36,390 nucleotides of DNA. It comes from a virus. Shown here one piece after another: positions 13,565 through 22,202 of this stretch. The notes under the pieces are model-generated. The model had not been told where the DNA came from. It was given only the letters and a program-made list of their open reading frames with translations, and did not search any database. Positions within the stretch are counted from its first letter, which is position 1. Every line of letters begins with the position of its first letter. The stretch is from the IMG/VR virus record IMGVR_UViG_3300006750_000033, positions 1-36,390 of that record, one strand, 5' to 3'. A program made the position numbers and the translations under genes.

Positions 13565-15934
13565 ATGGCTGACAAAAAGATTTCACAATTAACAGAACTC
13601 ACCACTGCTGCTGATGATGATTCACTGGTGATTCTCGACAAGGACGCGGATGTTACCAAGCGAATCGAGGTCAGTAACCTGGTCGGCACCAATGAACTGC
13701 TGCTAAAGACTGCCAGCACGCTGACCAGTTCCCCGCAGGCAGTCCAGTCAGTGGGTGATGAGGTTTCAGCGTTACAGATTTCTTCTGTCGGCGTGAAGTC
13801 GGCAGGAACCCTGACGGCAACAGGGACTTCAACGCTTGCCAGTGCAACACTTTCGGGAACTATGGAAATTGGCGGGAATGGTGTCACGGTAGATACCATC
13901 CTGGATACTGATACGCTCAGTGAGGACGATCCCAATGCTCTCGCCACCCAGCAGAGCATCAAGGCGTATGTCGATACACAGATCTTAACCGAGGACACAC
14001 TTGCCGAACTGAATGACACCAACATATCGGCCCCGGCATCGGGAGATGTAATCATCTATGATGGCAGTGATTCATGGGACAACAAGCAAATCAGCGGTGA
14101 CGCATCGATGGACAACACGGGTGCGGTTGTGGTTGACGGGTTGCAGGGTCGATCCGTTGCGTCCACGGCACCCGCAGATGGTGAATCACTTGCATGGGAT
14201 TCCGGCACCTCGGCCTGGACCCCCTCTTCTGCGGGAACGGGTAGTGTCACCTCTGTGGCTATCTCAGGCTCGGACGGTATTGATGTGGATTCCGGCAGTC
14301 CAATCACATCGACTGGAACGATTGCGCTGGGCTTATCGAACGTGGATGCAACGGTAATTGCCAACGGCACCGTCACTGATACTGAATTTCAATATATTGG
14401 AGGATTAACCTCAGACGCCCAGACCCAGATTGATACTAAAGGTACAGGATCAGTGACCAGCGTAACGGGTGCGGCTGATTCGGGTACTGGAACTGCCATC
14501 ACCACAACTGGCACCCTCACCTTGACCGGCGGAACAGGGGTCACAACGTCTATTACCGGCACAACGGTGACAATTGACAGCGATTCCAATGGCGATGTTG
14601 TCGGACCAGGGAGTGCCGTTGATGCCAATGTGGTTCTGTTTGATACCACCACCGGCAAGCTGATCAAGGACGGTGGACAGGGACTGCCCACTGGCACGAT
14701 TGTTGGCACTAGTGATACGCAGACACTCACCAATAAGACCCTTACCACCCCGATAATTTCCAGTATATCAAACACTGGAACGGTCACGCTTCCAACTAGT
14801 ACCGATACCCTGGTAGGGAGGGCAACAACCGATACCCTCACCAACAAGACTCTCACCAGTCCCGTTTTAACCACTCCGCAGATCAACGATACCAGTGCGG
14901 ATCATCAATATGTGGTTGCGGTAAGCGAACTTGCTGCGGACCGCACCGTAACCCTTCCACTACTGGCGGGGGCAGATGAATTCACTTTCAACGATCATGC
15001 CCAGACTTTAACCAATAAGACTCTCACCAGTCCGACCCTTACAACTCCTGCCATTGGCACTCCTTCTTCGGGGGTGCTTACGAGTTGCACCGGCTATCCC
15101 GGCGACAGTTCCCTGGTGACTACCGGCACTGTTGCGAGCGGCACTTGGAACGGGACAGTAGTAGCCGAGGGATACGGTGGAACCGGACAATCCACATACG
15201 CTACTGGTGATATTCTATATGCGTCCGGGGCAAACACACTTGCGAAGCTAACGGCCGGGTCAGATGCCGATGTGCTGACGCTGGCAAGCGGGGTTCCAAG
15301 TTGGGCGGCAGCAGGCGGCGGCAGCGGCACGGTAACGGAGGTTACAGTTGGAACTGGTCTTGATGTTGCCAATGGCACCACTACCCCGGATGTCACCCTG
15401 AGTTTCGATGAACTTACTGACGATACTGGCACGGATGCAAACGGATGGACTTCCGGTGACTTTCTTACGATTGTCGAAGCGGGTGGGACGGCAAAAAGAA
15501 TCATGCCTCCCGCTGAGATCGGCATTGCCTGTTCGGATGAATCGACTGCCATAACTGACAGCGACGAAGGCGATCTTGCCACCTTCCTTATTCCCCGCAA
15601 GATGATGCTCACTCAAATCAAGTTCAGCTTCACGCTGGAAGATACGAGCAATGATTATTCAATTGATGTCCGTTATACGTCCGACCCCTCCAGCACCGCA
15701 CCGGCATCCGCGAGCAGTCTGCTGGCGAACGGGACTCCCACAACATTCTCATCATATAGCTACAGCACTGAGGTGAGTAGTGGTGGATTTGATGACTCTT
15801 CTCAAACCGGCAGTGGTACGGAGGACTCATTTCAACTCGATGCAGATTCATTTGTTGTCGTCGAACTAGTCACGGCGGAATCAAGCGGTGAGGCAAAGGG
15901 ATTAAAGTGCTGGCTCTTGGGTTATTATAATTAA
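13565..15934 (+). CDS. Tail fibre / appendage protein with TLTNKTLT repeats
   Basis: A 789-residue fibre. The N-terminal segment (MADKKISQLTELTTAADDDSL) is a common adaptor of tail fibres in podoviruses and siphoviruses. The shaft is Ser/Thr/Gly-rich beta sequence in which TLTNKTLT occurs three times, each followed by Ser/Thr-Pro. A further module (AEGYGGTGQSTYATGDILYASG) is also a known fibre repeat. The C-terminal 150 residues are a different beta domain (LTQIKFSFTLEDTSNDYSI and after) that could bind the host surface. The gene has an SD-like GGGGGTTAAA. It is followed after 5 bases by a second adhesin-like gene. Confidence 0.85.
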   Translation: MADKKISQLTELTTAADDDSLVILDKDADVTKRIEVSNLVGTNELLLKTASTLTSSPQAVQSVGDEVSALQISSVGVKSAGTLTATGTSTLASATLSGTMEIGGNGVTVDTILDTDTLSEDDPNALATQQSIKAYVDTQILTEDTLAELNDTNISAPASGDVIIYDGSDSWDNKQISGDASMDNTGAVVVDGLQGRSVASTAPADGESLAWDSGTSAWTPSSAGTGSVTSVAISGSDGIDVDSGSPITSTGTIALGLSNVDATVIANGTVTDTEFQYIGGLTSDAQTQIDTKGTGSVTSVTGAADSGTGTAITTTGTLTLTGGTGVTTSITGTTVTIDSDSNGDVVGPGSAVDANVVLFDTTTGKLIKDGGQGLPTGTIVGTSDTQTLTNKTLTTPIISSISNTGTVTLPTSTDTLVGRATTDTLTNKTLTSPVLTTPQINDTSADHQYVVAVSELAADRTVTLPLLAGADEFTFNDHAQTLTNKTLTSPTLTTPAIGTPSSGVLTSCTGYPGDSSLVTTGTVASGTWNGTVVAEGYGGTGQSTYATGDILYASGANTLAKLTAGSDADVLTLASGVPSWAAAGGGSGTVTEVTVGTGLDVANGTTTPDVTLSFDELTDDTGTDANGWTSGDFLTIVEAGGTAKRIMPPAEIGIACSDESTAITDSDEGDLATFLIPRKMMLTQIKFSFTLEDTSNDYSIDVRYTSDPSSTAPASASSLLANGTPTTFSSYSYSTEVSSGGFDDSSQTGSGTEDSFQLDADSFVVVELVTAESSGEAKGLKCWLLGYYN

Positions 15935-15939
15935 GCAGC

Positions 15940-17190
15940 ATGAGTATAATTAATCCATATCGATTTGCTGCTGCTGCTGATGAACCTTCGATAGCGATTT
16001 CACTCCTCTCTCCTTCTGTTGCGTATGCAGACGGTAGCACTTACACTGATGTTGAGGACGATTGGGGGGAGGTAGACGTAGACACAGAGAAAACTGTTGT
16101 CCTCAAGATTGAGAATACTGGCACTGCTGATCTAACGATTACAAGTGCTGACGCAGTCAATGTCCTTAACTCAGAGAGCCTCAGTCTAACTCCCACTTCT
16201 TCCACCATCTCCGCAAGTAGCAGTACAAATGCTGATCTTGTTTTCACGGCTACTGACACCGATTGCAGGGTGCAAATAACGGTCGAAAGCAACGCCCCCA
16301 GCACGCTCGCCACTTATGTTGTTTATTTTTGGGCTACTGCTGTTGCTGCTAGCAACCCTCCTCCCAGTGTTAATTATCTCATCGTTGCCGGCGGGGGGTC
16401 AAACGGCACTAGTGGAGGTCGCGGTGGAGGTGGAGGTGGAGGCGCATATTTAAGTAGTGACGACGCTGGCACTCAAGACCCTTCCGATACGGAGTGGGTG
16501 ATTGAGATAGGGGCTGGGGGCGCAGCAGCTTCTGGCATCTCTACCAACGGCAGTCAAGGTGGGTCGTCTTATATTTACGATGGTTCCTTTACATACTGGG
16601 GAGACACTGGCACTGGATGGGTTGAGGGGGGTGGTTTTGGCAGTGGAGGCACTGGCGGCGATGGCGGTGATGGCGGCAGCGGCGGTGGTGGTTTATCTTA
16701 TTATGCGACTTCCGGTGGTTCGGGGAATACTGATGGTAGTTGTTTGGTAAACGACGGCGGATCGGGTACGGGGTATGGTTTATATGGTGCTGGAGGAGGC
16801 GGTGGTGCTGGCGGCTCCGGGGGAAGTGGTTCTGGTAATGTCGGCGGCGACGGGGGTGATGCTCAGTCAAGCAGCATAACCGGATCGTCAACCGATTATT
16901 CTGGCGGCGGGGGAGGTGGTTCAACAAGCGGCACACCTTCTGGGGGAGGCACAAATTGCGGAGGATACGGCGGCGGCTCGGGCCAAGATGGCTATGCAAA
17001 TACCGGCGGCGGCTCGGGCGGCGGCGGCGGCTCGGCATTTAATGCTGGCGGCAGTGGAATCGTGGTAATCTCCCATTCTGATTCCTACGACACAGCAACC
17101 TATTCAGCCGCTTGCGCCTTCTCTGAATCGGGCGGCAACAAGATTTACAAGTTCACTGGCGACGGCACGATTGAGTGGGCAGCAGCATAA
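15940..17190 (+). CDS. Glycine-rich adhesin-like fibre protein
   Basis: A 416-residue protein. A short N-terminus (MSIINPYRFAAAADEP) leads into an Ig-like segment (about 30-130) with KTVVLKIENTGTADLTITSADA, like domains of the DUF1573 / choice-of-anchor type. The C-terminal 260 residues start VNYLIVAGGG and hold many poly-Gly runs (GGRGGGGGGG, GAGGGGGAGGSGG, GGGSGGGGGS) before GGSGIVVISH. This is the pattern of glycine-rich phage tip domains. By analogy with poly-Gly adhesins of T-even phages it could pack in polyglycine II layers. It is likely a receptor-binding tip. Confidence 0.8.
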   Translation: MSIINPYRFAAAADEPSIAISLLSPSVAYADGSTYTDVEDDWGEVDVDTEKTVVLKIENTGTADLTITSADAVNVLNSESLSLTPTSSTISASSSTNADLVFTATDTDCRVQITVESNAPSTLATYVVYFWATAVAASNPPPSVNYLIVAGGGSNGTSGGRGGGGGGGAYLSSDDAGTQDPSDTEWVIEIGAGGAAASGISTNGSQGGSSYIYDGSFTYWGDTGTGWVEGGGFGSGGTGGDGGDGGSGGGGLSYYATSGGSGNTDGSCLVNDGGSGTGYGLYGAGGGGGAGGSGGSGSGNVGGDGGDAQSSSITGSSTDYSGGGGGGSTSGTPSGGGTNCGGYGGGSGQDGYANTGGGSGGGGGSAFNAGGSGIVVISHSDSYDTATYSAACAFSESGGNKIYKFTGDGTIEWAAA

Positions 17191-17206
17191 AAAGGGAGAA
17201 TAACAA

Positions 17207-17632
17207 ATGGCACACTTTGCATCACTGGACACAGACAACAGCGTGATTAAGGTTCATTGCGTAAACAACAAGCAACTGCTCGACGTTGACGGCAGTGAAT
17301 CCGAGGAGTACGGCATCATGTATCTCCGCACGCTGCATAAAGGCGGACGATACAAGCAGACTTCATACAACACCCGAGGAGGAGTCCACAAGCTGGGAGG
17401 CACCCCGCTCCGCGCCAACTACTGTGGGAAGGGATGGCACTACGATCCCGATCTAGACATTTTCCATCCCCCACAACCCTACCCGTCATGGACTCTGGAC
17501 ACTGTAAAAGGTCACTGGAATTGTCCAGTGCCTTACCCGGAAATTGAAGTGGTAGAGGGAGAAATGCCACCGAGGTATAGCTGGAATGAGGATGAACAGC
17601 AGTGGGATGAGATGGAGATGCCGAGCGAATGA
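17207..17632 (+). CDS. Conserved marine-phage structural protein of unknown function
   Basis: A 141-residue protein starting after AAAGGGAGA. MAHFASLDTDNSVIKVHCVNNKQLLD, then YLRTLHKGGRYKQTSYNTRGG, and the Pro-rich PYPSWTLDTVKGHW, match a small family I know from cyanophages and pelagiphages near fibre genes. Its members share the 'SYN...R.NYxGxGxxYD...F.PPxPYPSW' pattern. Here that pattern reads RANYCGKGWHYDPDLDIFHPP. Its function is not known. Trp/Tyr/Pro-rich ends suggest binding to fibre or carbohydrate. Confidence 0.75.
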   Translation: MAHFASLDTDNSVIKVHCVNNKQLLDVDGSESEEYGIMYLRTLHKGGRYKQTSYNTRGGVHKLGGTPLRANYCGKGWHYDPDLDIFHPPQPYPSWTLDTVKGHWNCPVPYPEIEVVEGEMPPRYSWNEDEQQWDEMEMPSE

Positions 17633-17784
17633 TTGACCTTGATACAGGCAAAGTGATTGGGGCGGCGACTGGTGGAATAAGTCAGTGGGCTTTGCACATC
17701 GATGTTGTCCTGCATATCTCAATTTCGATGGCAACTTTGATCTATATAATTTTGAAAATAAGAGAACAACTAAACAAAAAATAA
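17629..17784 (+). CDS. Small membrane protein, candidate holin, 51 aa
   Basis: ATG 17629 overlaps the previous stop (ATGA). The product has one hydrophobic segment (VVLHISISMATLIYIILKI) after a soluble N-terminus, and a short basic C-terminus (REQLNKK). That is the shape of a small class III-like holin or a holin partner. The next gene also encodes a membrane protein, so the two may form a holin pair. The assignment rests on hydrophobicity and context. Confidence 0.6.
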   Translation: MIDLDTGKVIGAATGGISQWALHIDVVLHISISMATLIYIILKIREQLNKK

Positions 17785-17785
17785 C

Positions 17786-17986
17786 ATGACAGCAAAAACA
17801 CCAAAACCCGGCTGGAAAACTTCCGAGATGTGGCTATCTGTGGTCGCAATGGCAATTGGCGCACTGGTTGCTAGTGACGTATTTGCCGATGGATCTACCG
17901 GCATGAAAATCACTGCCCTCATCTCCTCTGCACTCGTTGCAATGGGATACACGGGTGCCAGGATGAACATCAAGAAAAACGACTGA
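17786..17986 (+). CDS. Putative holin, 66 aa
   Basis: It begins MTAKTPKPGWKTSEMWLSVVAMAIGALVASDVF and continues with a second hydrophobic helix (ITALISSALVAMGYTGARM), then a basic tail. This two-helix layout with a WKTSE.WLS entry is common in phage proteins annotated as holins. It is separated from the previous membrane gene by a single base, and its stop overlaps the following ATG (TGATG). Confidence 0.7.
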   Translation: MTAKTPKPGWKTSEMWLSVVAMAIGALVASDVFADGSTGMKITALISSALVAMGYTGARMNIKKND

Positions 17987-18141
17987 TGTGGGCGGCAATC
18001 CTGAAAGTATTTTATGAGATCATTGCAACCATCATCAAGAACCAGAGCGGGCCCCTTACTTCAATCGCTGCCCCTGCTGTTCCAAAGGATATTCGTGATC
18101 GCTGGAATAAGCGGGTTAATGATTTCATGCGTGACAGGTAG
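17986..18141 (+). CDS. Small protein of lysis cassette, 51 aa
   Basis: It starts in the TGATG overlap with the holin gene. It has a hydrophobic/amphipathic N-terminus (MWAAILKVFYEIIATIIKNQ) and a charged C-terminus (DIRDRWNKRVNDFMRDR). The following lipoprotein gene starts inside it in another frame. Such nested genes recall Rz/Rz1 spanins, but 51 residues is short for a protein that spans the periplasm, so this is only a candidate. Confidence 0.55.
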   Translation: MWAAILKVFYEIIATIIKNQSGPLTSIAAPAVPKDIRDRWNKRVNDFMRDR

Positions 18142-18316
18142 GCAGGTTGTATTTGTGCCTGAATCGGATGGTTTGGTGAAAATAGGGGACGACATGAGAG
18201 GTCATGTTTATTGGTGGAACAAAGGAACGAGTTCATGGGAACTCAGCAAAGGGAAGGTGAGCCTCCCCGCCGGGTGGTTGGCGGGGAGTCTTCCCGATCC
18301 TGAAAAAGAGGAATAA
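18095..18316 (+). CDS. Putative lipoprotein, candidate outer spanin, 73 aa
   Basis: From GTG 18095 (AAAGGA six bases upstream) the product begins with a short signal sequence, VIAGISGLMISC. Its Cys could be lipidated after the lipobox-like LMISC. The mature part (CVTGRQVVFVPESDGLV, then YWWNKGTSSWELSKG) is beta-rich. A longer in-frame start exists at ATG 18014. The start lies within the 17986-18141 gene in another frame, as in Rz1-type outer spanins. The stop overlaps the next ATG. Outer-membrane location would imply a Gram-negative host, but the lipobox is imperfect. Confidence 0.55.
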   Translation: MIAGISGLMISCVTGRQVVFVPESDGLVKIGDDMRGHVYWWNKGTSSWELSKGKVSLPAGWLAGSLPDPEKEE

Positions 18317-20130
18317 TGGCATTAAGTAACCCAATTGAGGCGGATGGGGAAAACGGGTTCATCGGTTTAGCGAGCCGGGAAAACCCTGTTGCCATTCCGT
18401 CAGGTTATGTTCAGACCGCAAAAAACATCCGGTTTGATCGCGGAGTTGCATCAACGCGTAAAGGCAGTAAACGCCTGACCGCAGGGGATGCCGTTGGTGA
18501 ATCGATATTTGTTTCAGGTGCCTACTCTGGCAGCGACGGGGTGGATAAGGTCGTCCTGGTGGGTGGTGATTCAATTTATATTTACAACACTTCCACTGAG
18601 GCTACCAGCGCAGTCGCATTCCCGACTGGGCGCACCATTGTCTCGTCGGACAAGGTGGACACAATTCAGGCGAATGATCGGTTCTATATCCTGCGCGGGG
18701 AAAGCGATGCAACCGCCCAGGTGGTAACCATCACCAGCAGTTCAACCACTGCGACGGTAACCAAGACCGATCACGGGTACTCAACTGGTGATGAGGTGAC
18801 GATTACCGGCGCAAGCGAATCTGAGTATAACGGCAGCTATGTCATCACCGTGACTGACGCCAATGAATTTACCTATACATTCGCCGGTTCCGCAACCTCC
18901 CCGGCAACGGGAACCATTTACGCGCAGTCAGCAAAACCACCCCTGTACTGGGATGGTGACTCGACCATAACCGTCGTCACGCAGACAGTGACCAGCGGAT
19001 CATCAGCAAACTTTCCCCCATCCGATTTCGGGTTCTATTTTAATAATAGAATCGTTGTCCGAAGGCAGAGGGATAAAATAGCAGTCAGTGACTATTTTGA
19101 TTTCGATACATGGGATCTCACGTTTAACCAGTGGTCAATTAACCTGGGCGCAAATGATTACCTGACCGGGTTTCTGCCGTGGCAGGAAGACAAGTTTGCA
19201 CTGTTTGAACGTAACTCGATTTACTATGCCTATATCGATCCCAACTCCTATGAGTCCAGCCCAGGTGAAGGTAGCTATATCAAGTCGTTAACGAGTGAGA
19301 TCGGTTGCAACGCGACCAAGTCAATTGTCAATGCGGGTGAGAACATTTTCTTCCTGAGCGACCTTGGCGTTTACACATTAACCCCGTCTCTTGACCTCAA
19401 GTTGCTGGGAAATCAGCGTCCATTAAGCGAGCCAATCAACGACATTATTGAGCGGATCAATGTGAATTATGTCCAGAATGCGGTGGGGGCAATCTATAAC
19501 TCGCGGTACTATTTGGCAGTCCCACTGGATTCATCGGTGGGCGCAGGGGATGCCACTACCAACAATGGTGTATTGGTGTACTCGATGCTGAACAATGCCT
19601 GGGAGTCGGTTGATGAGTACCCCAGTGGATTCAGCGTGGATGACTTTGTGATCGCCCTTTACGGGGAACGCAAACGCCTGTACGCGACCAATTCTGAGGG
19701 GGTCTTTCTGCTGGAGGAGGAGTATAAGGATGAGTATTTGCAGACATCGGCCAATCCCCTGCTTCCATTTACATTACCGGCGACGATCAATTCAGAGTTT
19801 GAGCAGACTAATATTGCACCGCAGTTGGTGAGTCGCCGGTATATTTTCAACTCTTACGGAAGCAAGAGGTTCGCATCAGTGCAGGCCAACTTCAACATGA
19901 ACGCGGGCGATGCGGTGAGTGTGACTGCGAACGTGACTGATCCAGATTCCAGTGCCGAGGTTTTGGCGTTTGGCAGCGGGTCGGCGGAAGATTTCACCAA
20001 AAGGGCGAGGATAGGCAAGCAGGGTTATGGTGTGGACCTGCAATTTGACGGCACAACAGGTCGTCCAACGATCAGAGGTTTTCGCGTTGAGGCAACCGTG
20101 CCTGGGCGCAAACTAATTAACGCGGAGTAA
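18316..20130 (+). CDS. Tail structural protein (stabilisation / nozzle-like)
   Basis: A 604-residue beta-rich protein. MALSNPIEADGENGFIGLASRENPVAIPSGYVQTAKNIRFDRGVASTRKG is the typical opening of podoviral tail proteins in which a beta-propeller-like body is built of repeated strands. Later segments such as DFGFYFNNRIVVRRQRDKIAVSDYFDFDTWD and LPWQEDKFALFERNSIYYAY look like propeller blades. A Ser/Thr insert (about residues 135-205, TKTDHGYSTGDEVTITGASE) resembles a ubiquitin-activating-like or Ig-like repeat found in fibre proteins. It probably forms part of the short tail below the portal. Confidence 0.75.
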   Translation: MALSNPIEADGENGFIGLASRENPVAIPSGYVQTAKNIRFDRGVASTRKGSKRLTAGDAVGESIFVSGAYSGSDGVDKVVLVGGDSIYIYNTSTEATSAVAFPTGRTIVSSDKVDTIQANDRFYILRGESDATAQVVTITSSSTTATVTKTDHGYSTGDEVTITGASESEYNGSYVITVTDANEFTYTFAGSATSPATGTIYAQSAKPPLYWDGDSTITVVTQTVTSGSSANFPPSDFGFYFNNRIVVRRQRDKIAVSDYFDFDTWDLTFNQWSINLGANDYLTGFLPWQEDKFALFERNSIYYAYIDPNSYESSPGEGSYIKSLTSEIGCNATKSIVNAGENIFFLSDLGVYTLTPSLDLKLLGNQRPLSEPINDIIERINVNYVQNAVGAIYNSRYYLAVPLDSSVGAGDATTNNGVLVYSMLNNAWESVDEYPSGFSVDDFVIALYGERKRLYATNSEGVFLLEEEYKDEYLQTSANPLLPFTLPATINSEFEQTNIAPQLVSRRYIFNSYGSKRFASVQANFNMNAGDAVSVTANVTDPDSSAEVLAFGSGSAEDFTKRARIGKQGYGVDLQFDGTTGRPTIRGFRVEATVPGRKLINAE

Positions 20131-20133
20131 ATT

Positions 20134-20988
20134 ATGGCACAACTACAGAAAGGCACTACTTATACGACGGGAAGCACCGTAACTGCGGCGAACCTTAATT
20201 CCCATGTATCCGCAGCCATCTTGCTGGATGGAGCAGTCTCCGACCAGACCGCATTGGGTGCCTCACCGGCAAGCGATGATGTGGTTCTGATCTCGGACAC
20301 TGATGCGGCAACGCTAAAGAGCGCGACCACCACTGAACTGCTCGGGACCGAGTTGGCTGCGTGGGTTGGTAAGGGTGCTTCCGGCGGCACAGCAGCACTC
20401 CAGATTGATGGAGTGGATAAACTGTCAGTGGATTCGGGAGGGGATACGACGGTGGCAGGTGACCTTGCCGTGACGGGTGACTTGACGGTGACCGGCGAAG
20501 GCTTGATGCCTGCGGGCGCAATTACGCAGTATGGAGGCGCAGCAGCACCAACAGGATGGTTGCTTTGTGATGGAACAGAGTATCCCGAGGCAAGTTATGC
20601 TGCGCTTTTCACCGCAATCGGTTCGACATATAACACGGGCGGGGAGACGACTGATTACTTCCGGGTGCCGGACTTCAAGGGCAGGGTTGCCGCTGGCGTG
20701 GACAGTTCCGCAGGCAGAATCACCTCTGACAATACGATTGGCGCATCGAGTGGTGAGGAGGATCATACCTTGACCGAGGCGCAACTGGCGGCTCATACGC
20801 ATACGATTAAAACATACACCAAATCCAACAACTCAAACGGGGTTGCTGGGTATGCGCCATCTGGCACAAACCTATCGAGTCCGACTGGTTCAGAGTATTC
20901 TGGCGATTCAGTTCAATCCACTGGCAGTGGCACCGCGTTCAACATCCTGCAACCCTATCTTGTGGTGCAATATATCATAAAGACATGA
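20134..20988 (+). CDS. Tail-collar domain fibre protein
   Basis: A 284-residue protein. The N-terminal half is a short fibre shaft with TTVAGDLAVTGDLTVTGEG. The C-terminal half is a phage tail-collar domain: MPAGAITQYGGAAAPTGWLLCDG, then YPEASYAALFTAIGSTYNTG, YFRVPDFKGRVAAGVD and the His-rich HTLTEAQLAAHTHTIKTY, ending FNILQPYLVVQYIIKT. In this family the HxH residues bind metal in a fibre tip. The next gene overlaps it by 4 bases (ATGA). Confidence 0.92.
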   Translation: MAQLQKGTTYTTGSTVTAANLNSHVSAAILLDGAVSDQTALGASPASDDVVLISDTDAATLKSATTTELLGTELAAWVGKGASGGTAALQIDGVDKLSVDSGGDTTVAGDLAVTGDLTVTGEGLMPAGAITQYGGAAAPTGWLLCDGTEYPEASYAALFTAIGSTYNTGGETTDYFRVPDFKGRVAAGVDSSAGRITSDNTIGASSGEEDHTLTEAQLAAHTHTIKTYTKSNNSNGVAGYAPSGTNLSSPTGSEYSGDSVQSTGSGTAFNILQPYLVVQYIIKT

Positions 20989-21332
20989 AACCCTGGCAGC
21001 AGGCAAAGAAATGGTTCATGGAGAAGTCGCCGGGAGCGTCATTTGAGGCATCCTTGGTGGACTATCTGCGCGACGGTTATGTGTGGAGCGGTGACGATTG
21101 TTTCATCATGGGCAAGCCGGTCTTTTGGGATGGTGAAACGATGTACTCAGGTGATGTCAAGGAGAAGGCAAACACATGGTTTGTGTTTCTTGCCGCCGGG
21201 GAAAACTGCCTGAAGGAATTTTTGAGAAAAGCCCCCTTCAAGCTGAAGTACGTTGCATGGCAGCGACGGGGCAAGGATGAGTATCACGTTCACGAATGGA
21301 AGCGTTATCAACGTCGCGTTAAGAAAGGATAG
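20985..21332 (+). CDS. Hypothetical protein, 115 aa
   Basis: Coupled to the tail-collar gene by ATGA. It is basic and Trp/Tyr-rich (MKPWQQAKKWFMEKSPGASF; DDCFIMGKPVFWDG; FKLKYVAWQRRGKDEYHVHEWKRYQRRVKKG). The position between tail fibres and internal virion proteins resembles small accessory genes of T7-like phages that are needed for morphogenesis. No motif identifies it. An acyltransferase-like or DNA-binding role cannot be excluded. Confidence 0.65.
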   Translation: MKPWQQAKKWFMEKSPGASFEASLVDYLRDGYVWSGDDCFIMGKPVFWDGETMYSGDVKEKANTWFVFLAAGENCLKEFLRKAPFKLKYVAWQRRGKDEYHVHEWKRYQRRVKKG

Positions 21333-21338
21333 AATATT

Positions 21339-22199
21339 ATGGGTACAAAAGTAGAAGCACCCCCACCGAGGGATCTGGGAAAAGAAATGTCAGATACTTT
21401 GTTGAGCCAAATGCAGGCTCAACGTGGAATTGGCCCATTCGCTGAGACGGGTTCAATGATTGACCTGGAGAGGGAGTTCCAACCCCAATATCTTGAGTTA
21501 AATCTACAGAATCTCCAGCAGGCACTGGGCGGGGTTGGGGAGACACCTGGTTTGGTGCAGCAATATGAGGAGGATCTTTATCCTGCGATGAGTCGGATCG
21601 AGGCTGACACCCTCGCCCAGCAACGCGCAGCGGATGTTTCTGCCGTTGAACAATATGGCCCGCGTGCATCGGCGGCATTGCGTTCAGCAGCAGGCAACCA
21701 GCAATTGATCGATGAACTGGGCAGGCAGGCTCTTGAAGAGGTTCAAGCCGGTCAGTCATTGACACCCAGTGAACTACGACGGGCGCAGCAATCCTCCCGT
21801 GCAGCAATGAGTGCAAGGGGATTAGGCATGGGCAACCAGGCAATCGCTGATGAAGTCCTGAAAGGTTATCAGCTTGGACGACAGAGGCAGGCCGAACGCA
21901 GGACATTTGCCGGTGGGGTGGCAGGCTTGCAACAGCAAACCGGGGCAGACCCGTTCATGGCAATCCTTGGCCGCCCATCGCAATCATTTGCATTAGGGCA
22001 AGGTGCAATGGGTCAGGCGGCAGCAACGTCACCTGGGCGTCAATTTAACCCGCTCGACCCGTATGCGGGTAGCCTGTACGCGAGCAACCAGCAGAATGAG
22101 ATGGCAGCAAGGCAGGCAACTGCCGGGAATCGGGCAGGCATAATTGGGGGTGGACTGGGTGCGTTAGGGGGGATTGGCAAGGGAATCTTTGGGGGATAA
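21339..22199 (+). CDS. Internal virion (DNA-ejection) protein
   Basis: A 286-residue protein, mostly Gln/Ala-rich and helical (LNLQNLQQALGGVGETPGLVQQYEEDLYPAMS; AADVSAVEQYGPRASAALRSAAG). It ends in a glycine-rich hydrophobic segment (AGIIGGGLGALGGIGKGIFGG) that could insert into a membrane. It is the first of three increasingly large genes in the place where podoviruses keep the proteins ejected ahead of their DNA. Small Gly-rich C-terminal helices are usual in this class. Confidence 0.75.
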   Translation: MGTKVEAPPPRDLGKEMSDTLLSQMQAQRGIGPFAETGSMIDLEREFQPQYLELNLQNLQQALGGVGETPGLVQQYEEDLYPAMSRIEADTLAQQRAADVSAVEQYGPRASAALRSAAGNQQLIDELGRQALEEVQAGQSLTPSELRRAQQSSRAAMSARGLGMGNQAIADEVLKGYQLGRQRQAERRTFAGGVAGLQQQTGADPFMAILGRPSQSFALGQGAMGQAAATSPGRQFNPLDPYAGSLYASNQQNEMAARQATAGNRAGIIGGGLGALGGIGKGIFGG

Positions 22200-22202
22200 A
22201 CA

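Noticed and set aside
13171-14055. 294-residue minus-strand frame
   Set aside because: It is the antisense of the tail fibre and small structural genes; its Ser/Val-rich composition results from the repeated Thr/Ser codons on the other strand.
16589-17038. 149-residue minus-strand frame rich in Arg and His
   Set aside because: It is the antisense of the polyglycine region and mirrors its codon bias.
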